Source of the DNA: Periplaneta americana | Taxonomy: Eukaryota > Arthropoda > Insecta > Blattodea > Blattidae | Direction of reading: 5' to 3' | NCBI RefSeq assembly: GCF_040183065.1 | Contig: NC_091131.1 | Location: 9,247,501-9,311,500, forward strand | DNA length: 64,000 bases | In this document: piece by piece, positions 41,467 through 53,185 of the stretch | Position numbering within the stretch: position 1 is the first letter of the stretch | How the letters are laid out: the number at the start of each line of letters is the position of its first letter | Translations under genes and position numbers: made by a program | The notes under the pieces: model-generated | Seen by the model: only the letters and a program-made list of their open reading frames with translations | Database searches by the model: none | Told to the model about the DNA's origin: nothing

Positions 41467-42436
41467 CCAGAGTCCGTATAGGTCAGTTTCAGTCTGATGC
41501 TTTTCCAATTCACTGCGGGCTAAAGCAAGGAGATGCACTATCACCTTTACTTTTTAACTTTGCTCTAGAATATGCCATTACAAAAGTTCAGGATAACAGA
41601 GAGAGTTTGGAATTGAACGGGTTACATCAGCTTCTCGTCTATGCGGATGACGTAAATATGTTAGCAGAAAATCCACAAACGATTAGGGAATTTTACTTGA
41701 AGCAAGTAAAGGGATAGGTTTGGAAGTAAAACCCGAAAAGACTAAGTATATGATTATGTCTCGTGACCAGAATATTGTACGAAATGGAAATATAAAACTT
41801 GGAAATTTATCTTTTGAAGAGGTGGAAAAATTCAAATATCTCGGAACAACAGTAAAAAATATAAATGACATTCGGGAGTAAATTAAACACAGAATAAATA
41901 TGGGAAATGCCTGTTATTATTCGGTTGAGAAGCTTCTGTTATCCAGTGTGCTGTCAAAAATCTGAAAGTTAGAATTTATAAAACAGTTATATTATCGGTT
42001 GTTCCGTATGGTTGTGAAACTTGGACTCTGACTTTGAGAGATGAACAGAAGTTAAGGATGTTCGAGAATAAGGTGCTTAGGAAAATATTTGGGGCTAAGA
42101 GGGATGAAGTTACACGAGAACGCAGAACTGCACGCATTGTATCCTTCACCTGACAATTAGGAACATTAAATTCAGACGTTTGAGATGGGCAGGGCATGTA
42201 GCACGTATGGGCGAATCCAGAAATGCATACAGAGTGTTAGTTAGGAGGTCGGAGGGAAAAAGACCTTTGGGGAGGCCGAGACGTAGATGGGAAGATAATG
42301 TAAAATGGATTTGAGGGAGGTGGGATATGATGATAGAGACTGGATTAATCTTCTCAGGATAGGGACCGATGGCGGGCTTATGTGAGGGCGGTAATGAACC
42401 TCCGGGTTCTCTAAAAGCGGTAAGTAAGTAAGTAAA
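41467..42436 (+). pseudogene. RT-A reverse transcriptase, extended but broken
   Basis: Reaches further 5' than most copies: [20 protein letters not shown] then [16 protein letters not shown] (RT fingers/palm block before YADD), [20 protein letters not shown] (catalytic YADD intact). Then an eight-base deletion at about 41690 shifts the frame, a TAA occurs at about 41877, further single-base losses fall near 41960 and 42155, and a ~25-base deletion at 42115 removes EWRKLHN. The GRPRRRW block is recognisable near 42270-42300. Tail (TAAG)n at 42420-42436. A possible short TSD TATTTTATT is not convincing. Confidence 0.8.
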
Positions 42437-43254
42437 GTAAGCAAGTATGCAAATATTTTATTACTATATTATTGTAATGTTATTGTGTATTCTTTCGGCG
42501 AGATGGTACTTCACAAGGTTTAATTATATATTATACAGGGTGATTCACGAAGAGTTACCGCCACTTGCGTAACATATTTAGAAAGACATTTTGAGCAAAA
42601 ATTGTCATATAAACATATGTCCTAATCTCAATATTTTTAGAGTTACATAAATTTGAAGTTGATCGTGAAGAGCCATTATTCTTGAGTTTTATGGGTCAAA
42701 GAATATTACAGATAAAGATTGAACTATTCAGGAGTATCATTTCTTTAATTAGCTATTATTCTGAAGCTAAAAGTGTGTTGTGAATTTCACATTTCCTTCG
42801 TATAGTTTTTTTTTCTTTCGAATTTTAGCTACAACATTATTTTTTTTTCTTACGCACTTATCACAACAATTCTTACAAATCACGCCACTCTTATAACTTC
42901 ATTAAGACTGTGCATTAGGATGCATAATTGAACTGTAAAGAATCAATTTCTTATAGTCGTATGACGGGGGTCGGCAGAACGTCATGTAAGATTACGTCAC
43001 AGGCAACGCAACCTGTAATACACAGAAAGATTCAGTACGTGCCCCTGCAGAGATATGACGTAAATTGCGGCAAGCCACGCGATTTGCCGATCGCTGTCGT
43101 ATGATTTGTAATAGTAAGTGATAAGTGCGTAAGAATGATGTAATTTTTAGATAAGCATTGAAAACAAATCTGTACAAAGCAATTAACGACACATTTTTTT
43201 GCTTCAGGACACTAGCCAATTAAAGAAATGATACTTCTGAACAGTTCATTCTCT

Positions 43255-43728
43255 GCAAATCAAGATTTTAGGTATAACTCCCTGTAAAGTTGATTTGAAT
43301 AATTTCGAGGGAAAAATTGTTCCGGGGCCGGGCATCGAACCCGAGACCTTTGGTTTAATGTACCAACGCTCTACCAACTGAGCTACCCGAGAGCTCTACC
43401 CGACACCGATCCAATTCTTCCATCTATATCCACAGACCAAATCAAATCAATTTTACAGGGAGTTATACCTGAAATCTTGATTTGCATAATACATGTCACT
43501 GTTCGTTAACAGAAAACCACAATTTAAGTCACACGGAGTTAGTGTGCACTCGAAGTTGGTTGCTTGACTGTTGTCAGCCCACTTTGAGGTCTGTGGATAT
43601 AGAGTGAAGAATTGGATCGGTGTCGGGTAGAGTTCCCGGGTAGCTCAGTTGGTAGAGCGTTGGTGCGTTAAACCAAAGGTCCCGGGTTCGATGCCCGGCC
43701 CCGGAACAATTTTTCCCTTGAAATTATT
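43255..43728 (+). mobile_element. T1 tRNA-like foldback element, copy 2
   Basis: TSD CAGTTCATTCTCT at 43242-43254 and 43729-43741. Starts GCAAATCAAGATTTTAGG and ends CCTTGAAATTATT. An inverted (antisense) unit at the left carries a tRNA-like module at 43319-43395. The switch to the sense unit occurs near 43437, mid-way through the upstream spacer, a different point from the other T1 copies. The sense unit with module 43632-43707 is complete. Confidence 0.85.
43632..43707 (+). other. Best-preserved T1 tRNA-like module
   Basis: 76 nt: GTTCCCGGGTAGCTCAGTTG (A-box region), GGTAGAGC, anticodon arm TTGGT-GCGTTAA-ACCAA, variable AGGTC, T-arm CCGGG-TTCGATG-CCCGG, then CCCCGGAAC. The five outer acceptor pairs form (GTTCC/GGAAC). 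Loop position 33 is C and two bases intervene before the acceptor, so a functional tRNA is unlikely. Internal pol III A and B boxes look intact and could drive transcription. Confidence 0.65.
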
Positions 43729-43984
43729 CAGTTCATTCTCTATTTGTAATAATCTTTTACCTTTAAAACGGAAGAAAAAAGGTATTTTACTAACAACTTC
43801 AAATTAGTGTACCTAACTCTGAAAATATTGAGATCAGGACAAATGTTTATATGACTTTCTTGCTCAGAATGTCTTCGGAAATATGCTCTGTAAGCGGCAG
43901 TAAATCCTCTTTGATACCTTGTATATCACTGCTACAGGGAGTATACACAATTGCGGTGCTAATAAATAGTAGTAGTAGTATTAG

Positions 43985-44666
43985 TAGTAGTATTTATTTA
44001 TTTAACCTGGTAGAGATAAGGCCGTCAGGCCTTCTCTGCCCCTCTACCAGGAGATTCCAACTACAATATCAACAATAAAATTACAATTAGTATTAAATTT
44101 ACAATTACAATTACAAACAATATTACAATTAGTATTACATTTACAATTACAATAAAATCAAAGTACGAAAAGATTACTTGAATAATTAAAGCTAGATAAT
44201 TTATCATAGAGAAACAAAGAATATTTTATATTTACTGAATTACAAATTAAATCTAGAATAACAAAATTATATACTGATGAAATTACTGAATATTGAAATA
44301 TTTTGTTATAGATTAAAGAAACTATTTACAAGTAATCAATTACTGACCAAGTGCCTAGTAAGTTTTCGTTTGAATTCAATTTTATTTCGACAGTCCCTGA
44401 TGCTAGCAGGTAGCGAATTCCAGAGTCTTGGCAGGGCTATTGTGAAAGAAGATGAGTATGAGGAGGTGCGATGGGATGGTATTGTTAGTATTGTTTCATG
44501 ACGAGAGCGTGTGTTCAGATTATGGTGGGAAGAAAGGTAAGTGAAGCGAGACGACAGGTACGAAGGAATAGAAGAGTTCAAGATTTCGAAGAGAAAGAGA
44601 AGTGAATGTAAATTTCTTTTCTTATCTAGTTTAAGCCAACCTATTGCTTCCAGGGATGGGGTAATA
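43985..44666 (-). mobile_element. RT-B non-LTR copy, near-twin of the 27-kb copy
   Basis: (AGT)n then T-rich tail from 43973, two-level hairpin (inner AAGGCC-GTCA-GGCCTT at 44018-44033), and coding at 44339-44666 nearly identical to 27092-27420. 5'-truncated at GATGGGGTAATAT. Confidence 0.8.
44339..44666 (-). pseudogene. RT-B reverse transcriptase, last ~105 residues
   Basis: Minus strand: PSLEAIGWLKLDKKRNLHSL, LFLFEILNSSIPSYLSSRFT, YLSSHHNLNTRSRHETILTI, SYSSSFTIALPRLWNSLPAS and KRKLTRHLVSN to a stop. Only the C-terminal domain remains. The frame is intact and nearly identical to the 27-kb copy, so the two are recent sisters. The few codons before PSLEA belong to flanking DNA. Confidence 0.8.
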
Positions 44667-44693
44667 TATATTGTAAATACATACATGAATATA

Positions 44694-45643
44694 CTTACTT
44701 ACAAATGGCTTTTAAGGAACCCGAAGGTTCATTGCCGCCCTCACATAAGCCCGCCATCGGTCCCTATCCTGTGCAAGATTAAGCCAGTCTCTATCATCAT
44801 ACCCCACCTCCCTCAAATCCATTTTAATATTATCCTCCCATCTACGTCTCGGCCTCCCTAAAGGTCTTTTTCCCTCCGGTCTCCCAACTAACACTCTATA
44901 TGCATTTCTGGATTCGCCCATACGTGCTACATGCCCTGCCCATCTCAAACGTCTGGATTTCAAGTTCCTAATTATGTCAGGTGAAGAATACAATGCGTGC
45001 AGTTCTGTGTTGTGTAACTTTCTCCATTCTCCTGTAACTTCATCCCGCTTAGCCCCAAATATTTTCCTAAGCACCTTATTCTCAAACACCCTTAACCTAT
45101 GTTCCTCTCTCAGAGTGAGAGTCCAAGTTTCACAGCCATATAGAAGAACCGGTAATATAACTGTTTTATAAATTCTAACTTTCAGATTTTTGGACAGCAG
45201 ACTGGATGATAAGAGCTTCTCAACCGAATAATAACACGCATTTCCCATATTTATTCTGCGTTTAATTTCCTCCCGAGTGTCATTTACATTTGTTACTGTT
45301 GCTCCAAGATATTTGAATTTTTCCACCTCTTCGAAGGATAAATCTCCAATATTTATATTTCCATTTCGTACAATATTCCCGTCACGAGACATAATCATAT
45401 ACTTTGTCTTTTCGGGATTTACTTCCAAACCGATCGCTTTACTTGCTTCAAGTAAAATTTCCGTGTTTTCCCTAACCGTTTGTGTATTTTCTCCTAACAT
45501 ATTCACGTCATCTGCATAGACAAGAAGCTGATGTAGCCCGTTCAATTCCAAACCCTGCCTGTTATCCTGAACTTTCCTAATGGCATATTCTAAAGCGAAG
45601 TTAAAAAGTAAAGGTGATAGTGCATCTCCCTGCTTTAGCCCGC
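44694..45643 (-). CDS. RT-A reverse transcriptase, longest open copy (~310 aa, 5'-partial)
   Basis: Best RT-A frame in the window, open from 45643 to the stop near 44712. Order: [20 protein letters not shown] (RT block before the catalytic site), [20 protein letters not shown] (YADD at about 45507-45518), [118 protein letters not shown] and [14 protein letters not shown]. Unlike the 34- and 40-kb copies it keeps the intact C-terminus. The fingers, endonuclease and promoter are lost by 5' truncation, so it cannot move alone. AATATA at 44688-44693 and 45644-45649 may be a short TSD. Confidence 0.85.
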
Positions 45644-45716
45644 AATATATAACTAAAAATTTAGTACAGCTTACATGCCTATCGTATGTAGAAACTCATC
45701 CAACGAAAGGATTTGT

Positions 45717-45908
45717 CGAAAATGTTATGTTTTATTTAACGACGCTCGCAACTGCAGAGGTTATATCAGCGTCGCCGGATGTGCCGGAATTTTGTCCCGC
45801 AGGAGTTCTTTTACATGCCATTAAATCTACTGACATGAGCCTTTCGCATTTAAGCACACTTAAATGCCATCGAAATGGTTCGTGATCGAACCCGCAACCT
45901 TGGGCATA
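45717..45908 (-). mobile_element. SINE-3, head-truncated, 11-bp TSD
   Basis: Same body and 3' stem-loop as 4071-4301, ending at the B-box region (GGTTGCGGGTTCGATC). TSD AAAGGATTTGT at 45706-45716 and 45909-45919. Confidence 0.8.
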
Positions 45909-45919
45909 AAAGGATTTGT

Positions 45920-46273
45920 GGAAGAGATTCAAGTTCTCTCATAAACAATAAGTCCTATTGAGAAGAGTGATAGTGTTAAGGAAAATCCCAGCTCTTTGGT
46001 AACTGGTCTGACCCAGTGGCTGGAGAGAAGAGATGTGTGTAGCGGGGTGAAGGGGGAAAAAGAGACGCGTAACGTACGAAGTAGTGAAACCGAGGCAATG
46101 TGGCGGGCTGCAGTCAGTCGGGGCGTGAGTCTTACTGGAGCAACACAAGAGCTCCCCCGCGAGTCTGTGAGTCAGTGAGTGAGTGTGTCAAGTCTCCGCG
46201 CTTTACAGAAAGGTAAGACATTTCGATCACAAGACTTCTCTTTGCATGCTATACCTCTTATTGTTATTTAAGT
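45920..46273. other. Unannotated stretch
   Basis: Somewhat GC-richer than average by eye; no gene recognised. Confidence 0.4.
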
Positions 46274-47431
46274 ACTAGCCGTACCCGTGCACTCCGCTGC
46301 ACCCGTTACAAATAAACATAAAGTAATTACATAATTAAAATAGGACATTTGATCCAGGGAACATTCGTGTTTGATAGAAGGATAAATCGTTTAATATGTT
46401 ACTTAATTTAAATTGCATCCAAATAATTAAAATGCGATCATTTTGGCCCAGAGACACTCATTTGGTGCAATGACAATTCCTTTAACATGTTTCTTAATTG
46501 TTATTACATGCAACCATAGTTTAATGAACATTGACATCATTTTGATTTAATGTGTATACTTTATTTTACTTGTTATAGGTTTCCATTGAATTATGGTAAT
46601 AACTTAATTTTAACCCTTGTTTTCTACGTATTCAGTAAATGGCGTTTGGCCCACTATGGTTCTGAACCCTTCAAATAACTTAAATTATATTATATTATAT
46701 TATATTATATTATATTATATTATATTATATGATATTATATCAGAAGTTACTGTGATAACATTATAGCATTATGTCCATCTAGAGAAACTACACTTTCCAA
46801 TGGTGAAATAATAATTAATTATACAAATCGGTTAATTTAGCTTCCGATATTACTTCATACAAACACAGAAACATTCTCTCTAGGCTATCTTTCATAGCTC
46901 TCGATTTTGCTGTCCAAGGGCCCTTATATACGAAGTCATATGTTTTTTTATTTCATTATACGGCCTTAGATGGCAGTTATTTTAATTTTAAAACTCATTT
47001 ATCTCATTAAATATCAGTCCTATCAAAATTTTTCAAGGAATTAAACGTCTCGCAAATTATTTTTAAAGAAAGTTTCGTTATGTAACATTTTTCACAAAAA
47101 TTAATAATAAGCGAGATATTTCGATTTATTTAATTCAGGATCCCTTATAACCCCCCTTTTAAATAATGTATTTTGAATGCCATATAGCCTAAAATCTAAG
47201 TTACAACGAACATAATTTATATTCCAATTTTCATCGAAATCCGTTCATCCATTATCGCGTGAAAAGTTAATAAACATACAGACAGACAGACAGACAGACA
47301 TACAAACAAAAATTTCAAAAAAGAGATTTTCGGTTTTAGGGTGGTTAATTATATATGTTAGGACCAATTATTTTTGGAAAATCGAAAATTACCAGAAAAA
47401 TTTCGGCTACAGATTTATTATTAATATAGAT
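46274..47431 (+). mobile_element. Dispersed element H, copy 2
   Basis: ACTAGCCGTACCCGTGCACT to TTTATTATTAATATAGAT. Aligns with 32119-33241 through most of its length. It differs by a divergent block at 46370-46680, an expanded (ATATT)n at about 46686-46740 and a (CAGA)n at 47277-47300. Confidence 0.7.
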
Positions 47432-47675
47432 TTACATTCCAGCTAATTCCTTTACACTTCCAGTGGATTTCGTAACGAAGGTAACAGAAAACAGCAGAAC
47501 ATCGACTTAAAATTATTAGCAACAGAAAGACATTCTATAATATTTTTTCTTTCATATAAAAGTTCCCAAAACAACTTTATTTGCTGACGTTATTTAGATG
47601 TTATTATTGTTCATTTTTATTGCAAAAAATATATATAACAACACAACAAAATATTTTTCTCCTTAAAAAATGCTG

Positions 47676-48813
47676 TATGGGCTATTCCATATGAAATCGA
47701 TCAGTAAAAAACCTCGCATTTTTTATACTTTAATTTTTTCCCCTATTTATACAAGGTGCTTAGGACAGTGCTTCTTAAAAATATAATATCGAAAGTCCAA
47801 CGGTTTTCGTACTATTGAGCGACAAATTTAGCGTATTTTATAAAAACAAGCCTCTTTCAGCGCTCAGAACTCTGGAACCATTTACTGCAGAACGTTGAAC
47901 GAAAGCTCATTTTGAAGCTGACATTTGGTAGGTTATGATAAGAAGTAATCCTTATTTTTATTGTATACAGAGAGACAGATAATCTGATTTTACTTACTTT
48001 TTGCCCATTTGTAAAAATGTGAAAAAAAAATTAAGAAAAAACTTGCATTATTAAAAATATTCGGCATTGTTTGCTTAGTGGCTCGCCAATAAGTTTCGAG
48101 GGTATTAAATAAATTATTTTCACACGCCTGGACTTGAACGGCCCAGTACAGAAAGCACTGGTCGAGAGCTGAAGATAAGCGAGCGTTGAGCGTCATTTTA
48201 CTCCTGTGTTTATGAAAACTTGTGATAAAGCTAGCCCAGCTATGCACTACTAGACGAAACATCACGTGTTTGTCTCCTGGCCTTGATTGTCTCGGCTAGC
48301 TCCCGTCTCACAGTCAGCTGGTTAGTTCACGCGCGTACTATTTATTTTCTTTATTTGATATTTTCAATACTTTCTTATCAACGAGCCATCAGTAAAAAAT
48401 ATGTGTTTATTTGTACTTTCAATGCGGAATCTAACTATATATTTTAAAAATATTTTTTCGTGGGCAAAGGCGTCTTAATGAAGAAAAATGTAAATTTCTC
48501 CATTTCCATGAAAAGTAAGGAAAACTATTTACATGTCAATATAAACTTTAACTTCTCAGCATCAAAATAAACCATGATTTTGATCATTGGGTGAAAGGGT
48601 TTCGGAGCTACAACAGTTTAAAGTTGCTAATTTTATGAAAATACGATAAATTTAAATATTTTTAATTTAAACTCTATGAAGTTCTGATGCCTCAAACTTT
48701 GCACAAAGCATTGTATCACAGTTGTCAACGGACAGGAAAAGTTTCATTGTATTTAAAAATTGCAAGGTCAATTTTCTCTGTATTTCGGTCCATTTGAGAT
48801 GGAATGGCCCATA
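47676..48813. mobile_element. TIR element L, 1.14 kb
   Basis: Ends TATGGGCTATTCCATATGAA and (reversed) TATGGGCCATTCCATCTCAA. No transposase frame. The interior has several short sense-like runs without coding continuity. Confidence 0.65.
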
Positions 48814-48879
48814 TAGTAGAAATTACAATTAACGAATAAAATCATTAAAATTAGGATAAGACATGAGGGTGTGATAAAT

Positions 48880-50447
48880 GTGTTGAGATTTTATTACTCA
48901 AAATGTTCTCCACAATTAAATCATAGTAAAATCCGGGTTTCAAACGATGCAATTCTGAAGCTGAGATCTATAATTATAACCGAAACGTAGGTTACATTAA
49001 ATCTCAACACACGGTTTAAAAGCAAAATGTTTTCCAAATCAAATCATTGTAAATGTCTGCTATCAAACGACACAATCCTGAAGAACAGACACGTCAGTCC
49101 TGATAAATATCGTCACAAGTCGATGAACAAAATGTTCTCCACAATCGGATCAAAGTAAAAGTTTGATTTCAAAGGATACGATCCTGGAGATGAAATCTGT
49201 AATTCGATCCAAAACATCGGTGACACTAAATATCGACATTCGGCTGATAAACAAAATGTTCTCCACAATCAAATTACAGTAAAAGTTTAATTTCAAACAA
49301 TACGATCCTGAAGATGAAATCTGTAATTAGATCCGAAACATCAATGACACTAAATATCGACATACGGTTGATAAACAAAATGTTTTTCACAATAAAATTA
49401 CAGTGAAGGTTTAATTTCAAACAATACGATCCTGAAGATGAAATCTGTAATTAGATCCGAAACATCGCTGACACTAAATATCAACATACGGTTGATAAAT
49501 GTTCTTCACAATCAAATTACAGTAAAAGTTTAATTTTAAACAATACGATCCTGAAGATAGTTTAATTTCAAACAATACGATCCTGAAGTTGAAATCTGTA
49601 ATTAGATCCGAAACATCAATGATACTAAATATCGACATACGGCTGATAAACAAAATCTACTCCACAATCAAATTACAGTAAAAGCTTAATTTCAAACAAT
49701 ACGATCCTGAAGATAGTTTAATTTCAAACAATACGATCCTGAAGATGAAATCTGTAATTAGATCCGAAACATCGGTGACACTAAATATCTACATACGGTT
49801 GATAAACAAAATGTTCTCCAAAATCAAATTACAGTAAAAGTTTAATTTCAAACAATACGATCCTGAAGATGAAATCTGTAATTAGATCCGAAACATCGAT
49901 GACACTAAATATCGACATACGGTTGATAAACAAATTGTTCTCCACAATCAAATTACAGTAAAAGTTTAATTTCAAACAATACGATCCTGAAGATGAAATC
50001 TGTAATTAGATCCGAAGCATCGATGACACTAAATATCGACATACGGTTGATAAACAAATTGTTCTCCACAATCAAATTACAGTAAAAGTTTAATTTCAAA
50101 CAATACGATCCTGAAGATGAAATCTGTAATTATATCCGAAACATCGGTGACACTAAATATCTACATACGGTTGATAAACAAAATGTTCTCCACAATCAAA
50201 TTACAGTAGCCAAAAGCTTAATTTCAAACAATACGATCCTGAAGATAGTTTAATTTCAAACAATACGATCCTGAAGATGAAATCTGTAATTAGATCCGAA
50301 ACATCGGTGACACTAAATATTTACATACGGTTGATAAACAAAATGTTCTCCACAATCAAATTACAGTAGCCAAAAGCTTAATTTCAAACAATACGCTCCT
50401 GAAGATAGTTTAATTTCAAACAATACGATCCTGAAGATGAAATCTGT
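48880..50447 (+). repeat. ~124-bp tandem satellite, about 13 units
   Basis: Unit blocks: AAATGTTCTCCACAATCAAA, TTACAGTAAAAGTTTAATTT, CAAACAATACGATCCTGAAG, ATGAAATCTGTAATTAGATC, CGAAACATCGATGACACTAA, ATATCGACATACGGTTGATA. Left units (48.9-49.2 kb) are strongly diverged; those from 49.25 kb on are nearly uniform. Several units carry a ~31-bp internal duplication (TAGTTTAATTTCAAACAATA..). The array ends abruptly at 50447. Confidence 0.9.
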
Positions 50448-50549
50448 AACGAGAACGAGAACGGAAATATTAAATACATTTATTTTAACAATATTTCCGT
50501 TATCGTTCTCGTTGTCGTTTCCATTTCCGGTTTATTGTGAACCAGCCTT
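50448..50549. mobile_element. MITE half-element J with internal palindrome
   Basis: CGAGAACGAGAACGGAAATA faces TATTTCCGTTATCGTTCTCG about 15 bp away. The right end GGTTTATTGTGAACCAGCCT is the complement of the left end at 62723 (AGGCTGGTTCACAATAAACC). Confidence 0.55.
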
Positions 50550-51645
50550 AACATAGTAAGAAATGAAAGTAAAGACTCTCGCTAAGAGTTTATTTTCTTG
50601 AAAATGGATTGCTCTCGGAAGAGTATCATTCGGGACCAAGTATTCTGAATGACTGCTGCAGTAAAATGATCGCAATGTTTTAATTCTATATGGTTTATAC
50701 GAATGGATATTTTGCTGGCACAGTACAAACTGAATAACGTACCCGAGAAAGCGAAACACGGTCTCCATGACAACGTGATGCAGCGCGCAGAATTATTTTC
50801 GTACACGCCGCGGCGGACGGAATTTTCACCCTTAAATTAATATAAATTATTACCGTTAGTGACTTGAGTCTGTATTGCACTCACTCCGTATCAAACCAAT
50901 AACTTACGGCATCTGCCCGAGTCAAGTCTTAGGCATGCATACAGGAATGTCTTTCGATTCCAGGATCCTTGCTTGTCCTTGTTGAATACCCAAGAAGTAT
51001 TTGTATTTGTTGTGAACTCAGCTGCATCGTGCAGTTTCCGATCACCTTATTTGTCTTTGCAAAATTTGCTTTATTCTTTTGTTTCAACGGTAAACTCTTT
51101 TCATCTGAGAATTATGATCATTCTCTTTCAGGAAAGGCGAGGTTTTTTTTTATTTCTGAATAAGTGTGTTGAAATTTGACATCAGTGATCACCCTGTCAA
51201 ATTTTGTTTCTGATTATAATTTAAGAATGTTAAAAACTAAGGATAATTCTGAAATAACTGAAAATTAGTTAAAATGTAGCCTACAACTGTTTCATTTAGA
51301 GAAGAATGCGGTTTAACGTCATGATGCTTGTTTTCAATTGTTTAATTCTGTTGCTTTGACAACGCTTTTTACGAAGTGTAGCATAACAAAGTTATGTAAG
51401 TTATTCTTATGTTTATTTATCTAAATTATGGTTTTGTTTCTGCTGACCCGAATTAGTTTTATTTTGTGCTACTACGAGAGTAATCATGCATTTGCCGACA
51501 TCCTAAAAATATACGAAACTCGTAAATACTGTGACCCTTGCAATCTCTATTAATTCCAACAACTCTAGGTAAGTCTGAAGAAGCAGTTCCTTTGAAGGTA
51601 AAAGAAAACTTTGTATAAAACGATATAAATCATGCAACGATTTTA
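50550..51645. other. Unannotated stretch
   Basis: About 1.1 kb without a recognisable repeat or gene. Short frames of 60-80 codons on both strands have no family resemblance. Confidence 0.4.
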
Positions 51646-51648
51646 CAA

Positions 51649-51732
51649 TAAACAAACAAACAAACAAATATACACACAAACAAGTAAATAAATAAATAAA
51701 TGAATAAATAAATAAGTAAATAAATAAATAAC
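51649..51732 (+). repeat. (AAAC)n/(AAAT)n microsatellite
   Basis: Imperfect tetranucleotide run. Confidence 0.9.
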
Positions 51733-51792
51733 ACCTACTGTACGAGTAAGACATTTAAATGCAACTAGATAATGTGTGTATGTATGTATGTA

Positions 51793-52050
51793 GTCCACAC
51801 CTGTGGAGTAACGGTTAGCGCGTCTGACCGCGAAACCAGGTGGCCCGGGTTCGATTCCCGTCGGAGCAAGTTACCTGGTTGAGGTTTTTTCCGGGGTTTT
51901 TCCTCAGCTCAGTATGAGCAAATGCTGGGTAACTTTCGGTGCTGGACCCCGGACTCATTTCACCGGCATTATCACCTTCATCTCATTCAGACGCTAAATA
52001 ACCTAAGATGTTGATAAAGCGCCGTAAAATAACCTACTAAAATAAAAAAA
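51793..52050 (+). mobile_element. SINE-1 inside a (TGTA)n microsatellite
   Basis: GTCCACACCTGTGGAGTAAC head, B-box GGTTCGATTCCC, GCTGGGTAACTTTCGGTGCT, 3' stem-loop GACGCT..AGCGCC and A-rich tail. TGTA repeats flank both sides (51777-51792; 52051-52130). Confidence 0.9.
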
Positions 52051-52130
52051 TGTATATATGTATGTGTGTATGTATGTATGTATGTATGTATGTATGTATG
52101 TATGTATGTATGTATGTATGTATGTATGAA
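52051..52130 (+). repeat. (TGTA)n microsatellite
   Basis: About 18 units, imperfect at the left. Confidence 0.95.
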
Positions 52131-52139
52131 TGTCTATGT

Positions 52140-52804
52140 ACTGCAGGCTACATTGGATCAGAGATCATTTTTATTCAAGTCGGCAAACAAAAGCTGTGCT
52201 TGTTGCCGCACTATCACGGCGCTAAATGTGCACCAGTGCTTATGACATTGTCAACGAGTTCTTTGTCCATATTATGTGTATATTATGGTGTACAAGATCG
52301 GTGACTCTTTGAGCGAGACCAGAGCCCTCACCAAGAGGTGGTTTGTGAGCTGCCTGGCCTATCTAACCCCGTGGTATCTCCGGATGTATAATATTTAATT
52401 TAACTCTAATTCCTATCATCTGCACACAAATAGAAGTTAGTATATACGGACGAACAGACAAACGGCATTTTCAAAACCAATTTTTTGTATTACGGAAGTT
52501 GAAAATGTTTATTTTCGTGAAAATCTAAAAACATATTATTTCTTTCAGCACAGACCATTGGGAATAGTTAAAAATTTGAAGTATTTGAAGAATGACCTCA
52601 TAATTTTAGAGATTTATGTTAACTTGAAAATTACTTGTCAGAATTGGCAGTCAATGCTTTCATAATAATGTATAATTTTTTATAGCAGTCTTAATAATTC
52701 TGGGATCCTGCTGAATCTGAATGAAATGAGTAACTTGTAATCAAATGGATGAAGTTCGATTCTTCGCGCATCCATCGAGACTTGAGTTCGACACCTGTTC
52801 TTTA
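52140..52804. other. Unannotated stretch
   Basis: Nothing recognised. Confidence 0.45.
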
Positions 52805-53053
52805 CTTTTTAACTCGCCTATTTTACCACGCTTTATCAACTGTGATGATGATGTAGCACCTGAGTGAAATGAAGGTGATGATGTTAGCGAAATGAATTCA
52901 GGATCTAGCGCCGAAAGTTACCCAGCATTTGCTGTTAATGGTTTGAAGAAAAACCATGAAAAAAATAACCAGGTAACTTATTCCCACCAGAATATGAATC
53001 CTGCTCGCTCGTTTACTGTCAGACACGCTAACCGTTACTCCACAGCAGTGGAC
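52805..53053 (-). mobile_element. SINE-1, old copy
   Basis: Recognisable by CGCCGAAAGTTACCCAGCAT, AACCAGGTAACTTATTCCC and the head end CCGTTACTCCACAGCAGTGG. The B-box is destroyed. Confidence 0.75.
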
Positions 53054-53185
53054 GACCCGTGTTGGTGGACTTCCATTCCTACTATTACTTTCCCGTAGTT
53101 GCCTTTCTCATCAACATCATTAGCAACACCATTATCTCATTTTACTTGAAATCAAAACTATATTTAAGTAGGGATATCAACTGAA

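Larger units (their letters stand above)
42533..43924. mobile_element. Palindromic TIR element K hosting a T1 foldback
   Basis: Ends: left ATACAGGGTGATTCACGAAG, right (reversed) ATACAAGGTATCAAAGAGGA. Arms of roughly 300 bp align through shared blocks (GAAAGACATTTTGAGCA, GTCATATAAACATATGTCCT, CTCAATATTTTTAGAGTTA, GTATCATTTCTTTAATTAGC, TTCTTACGCACTTATCAC). The right arm is split by a T1 element at 43255-43728. Non-coding. The TACAGGGTGATTCACGA-type end is common among arthropod MITE-like repeats. Confidence 0.8.

Noticed and set aside
43632-43707. Functional tRNA gene with GTT anticodon
   Set aside because: C instead of T at position 33, two extra bases before the acceptor stem and a mismatched acceptor pair, and it lies in a repeated mobile element.
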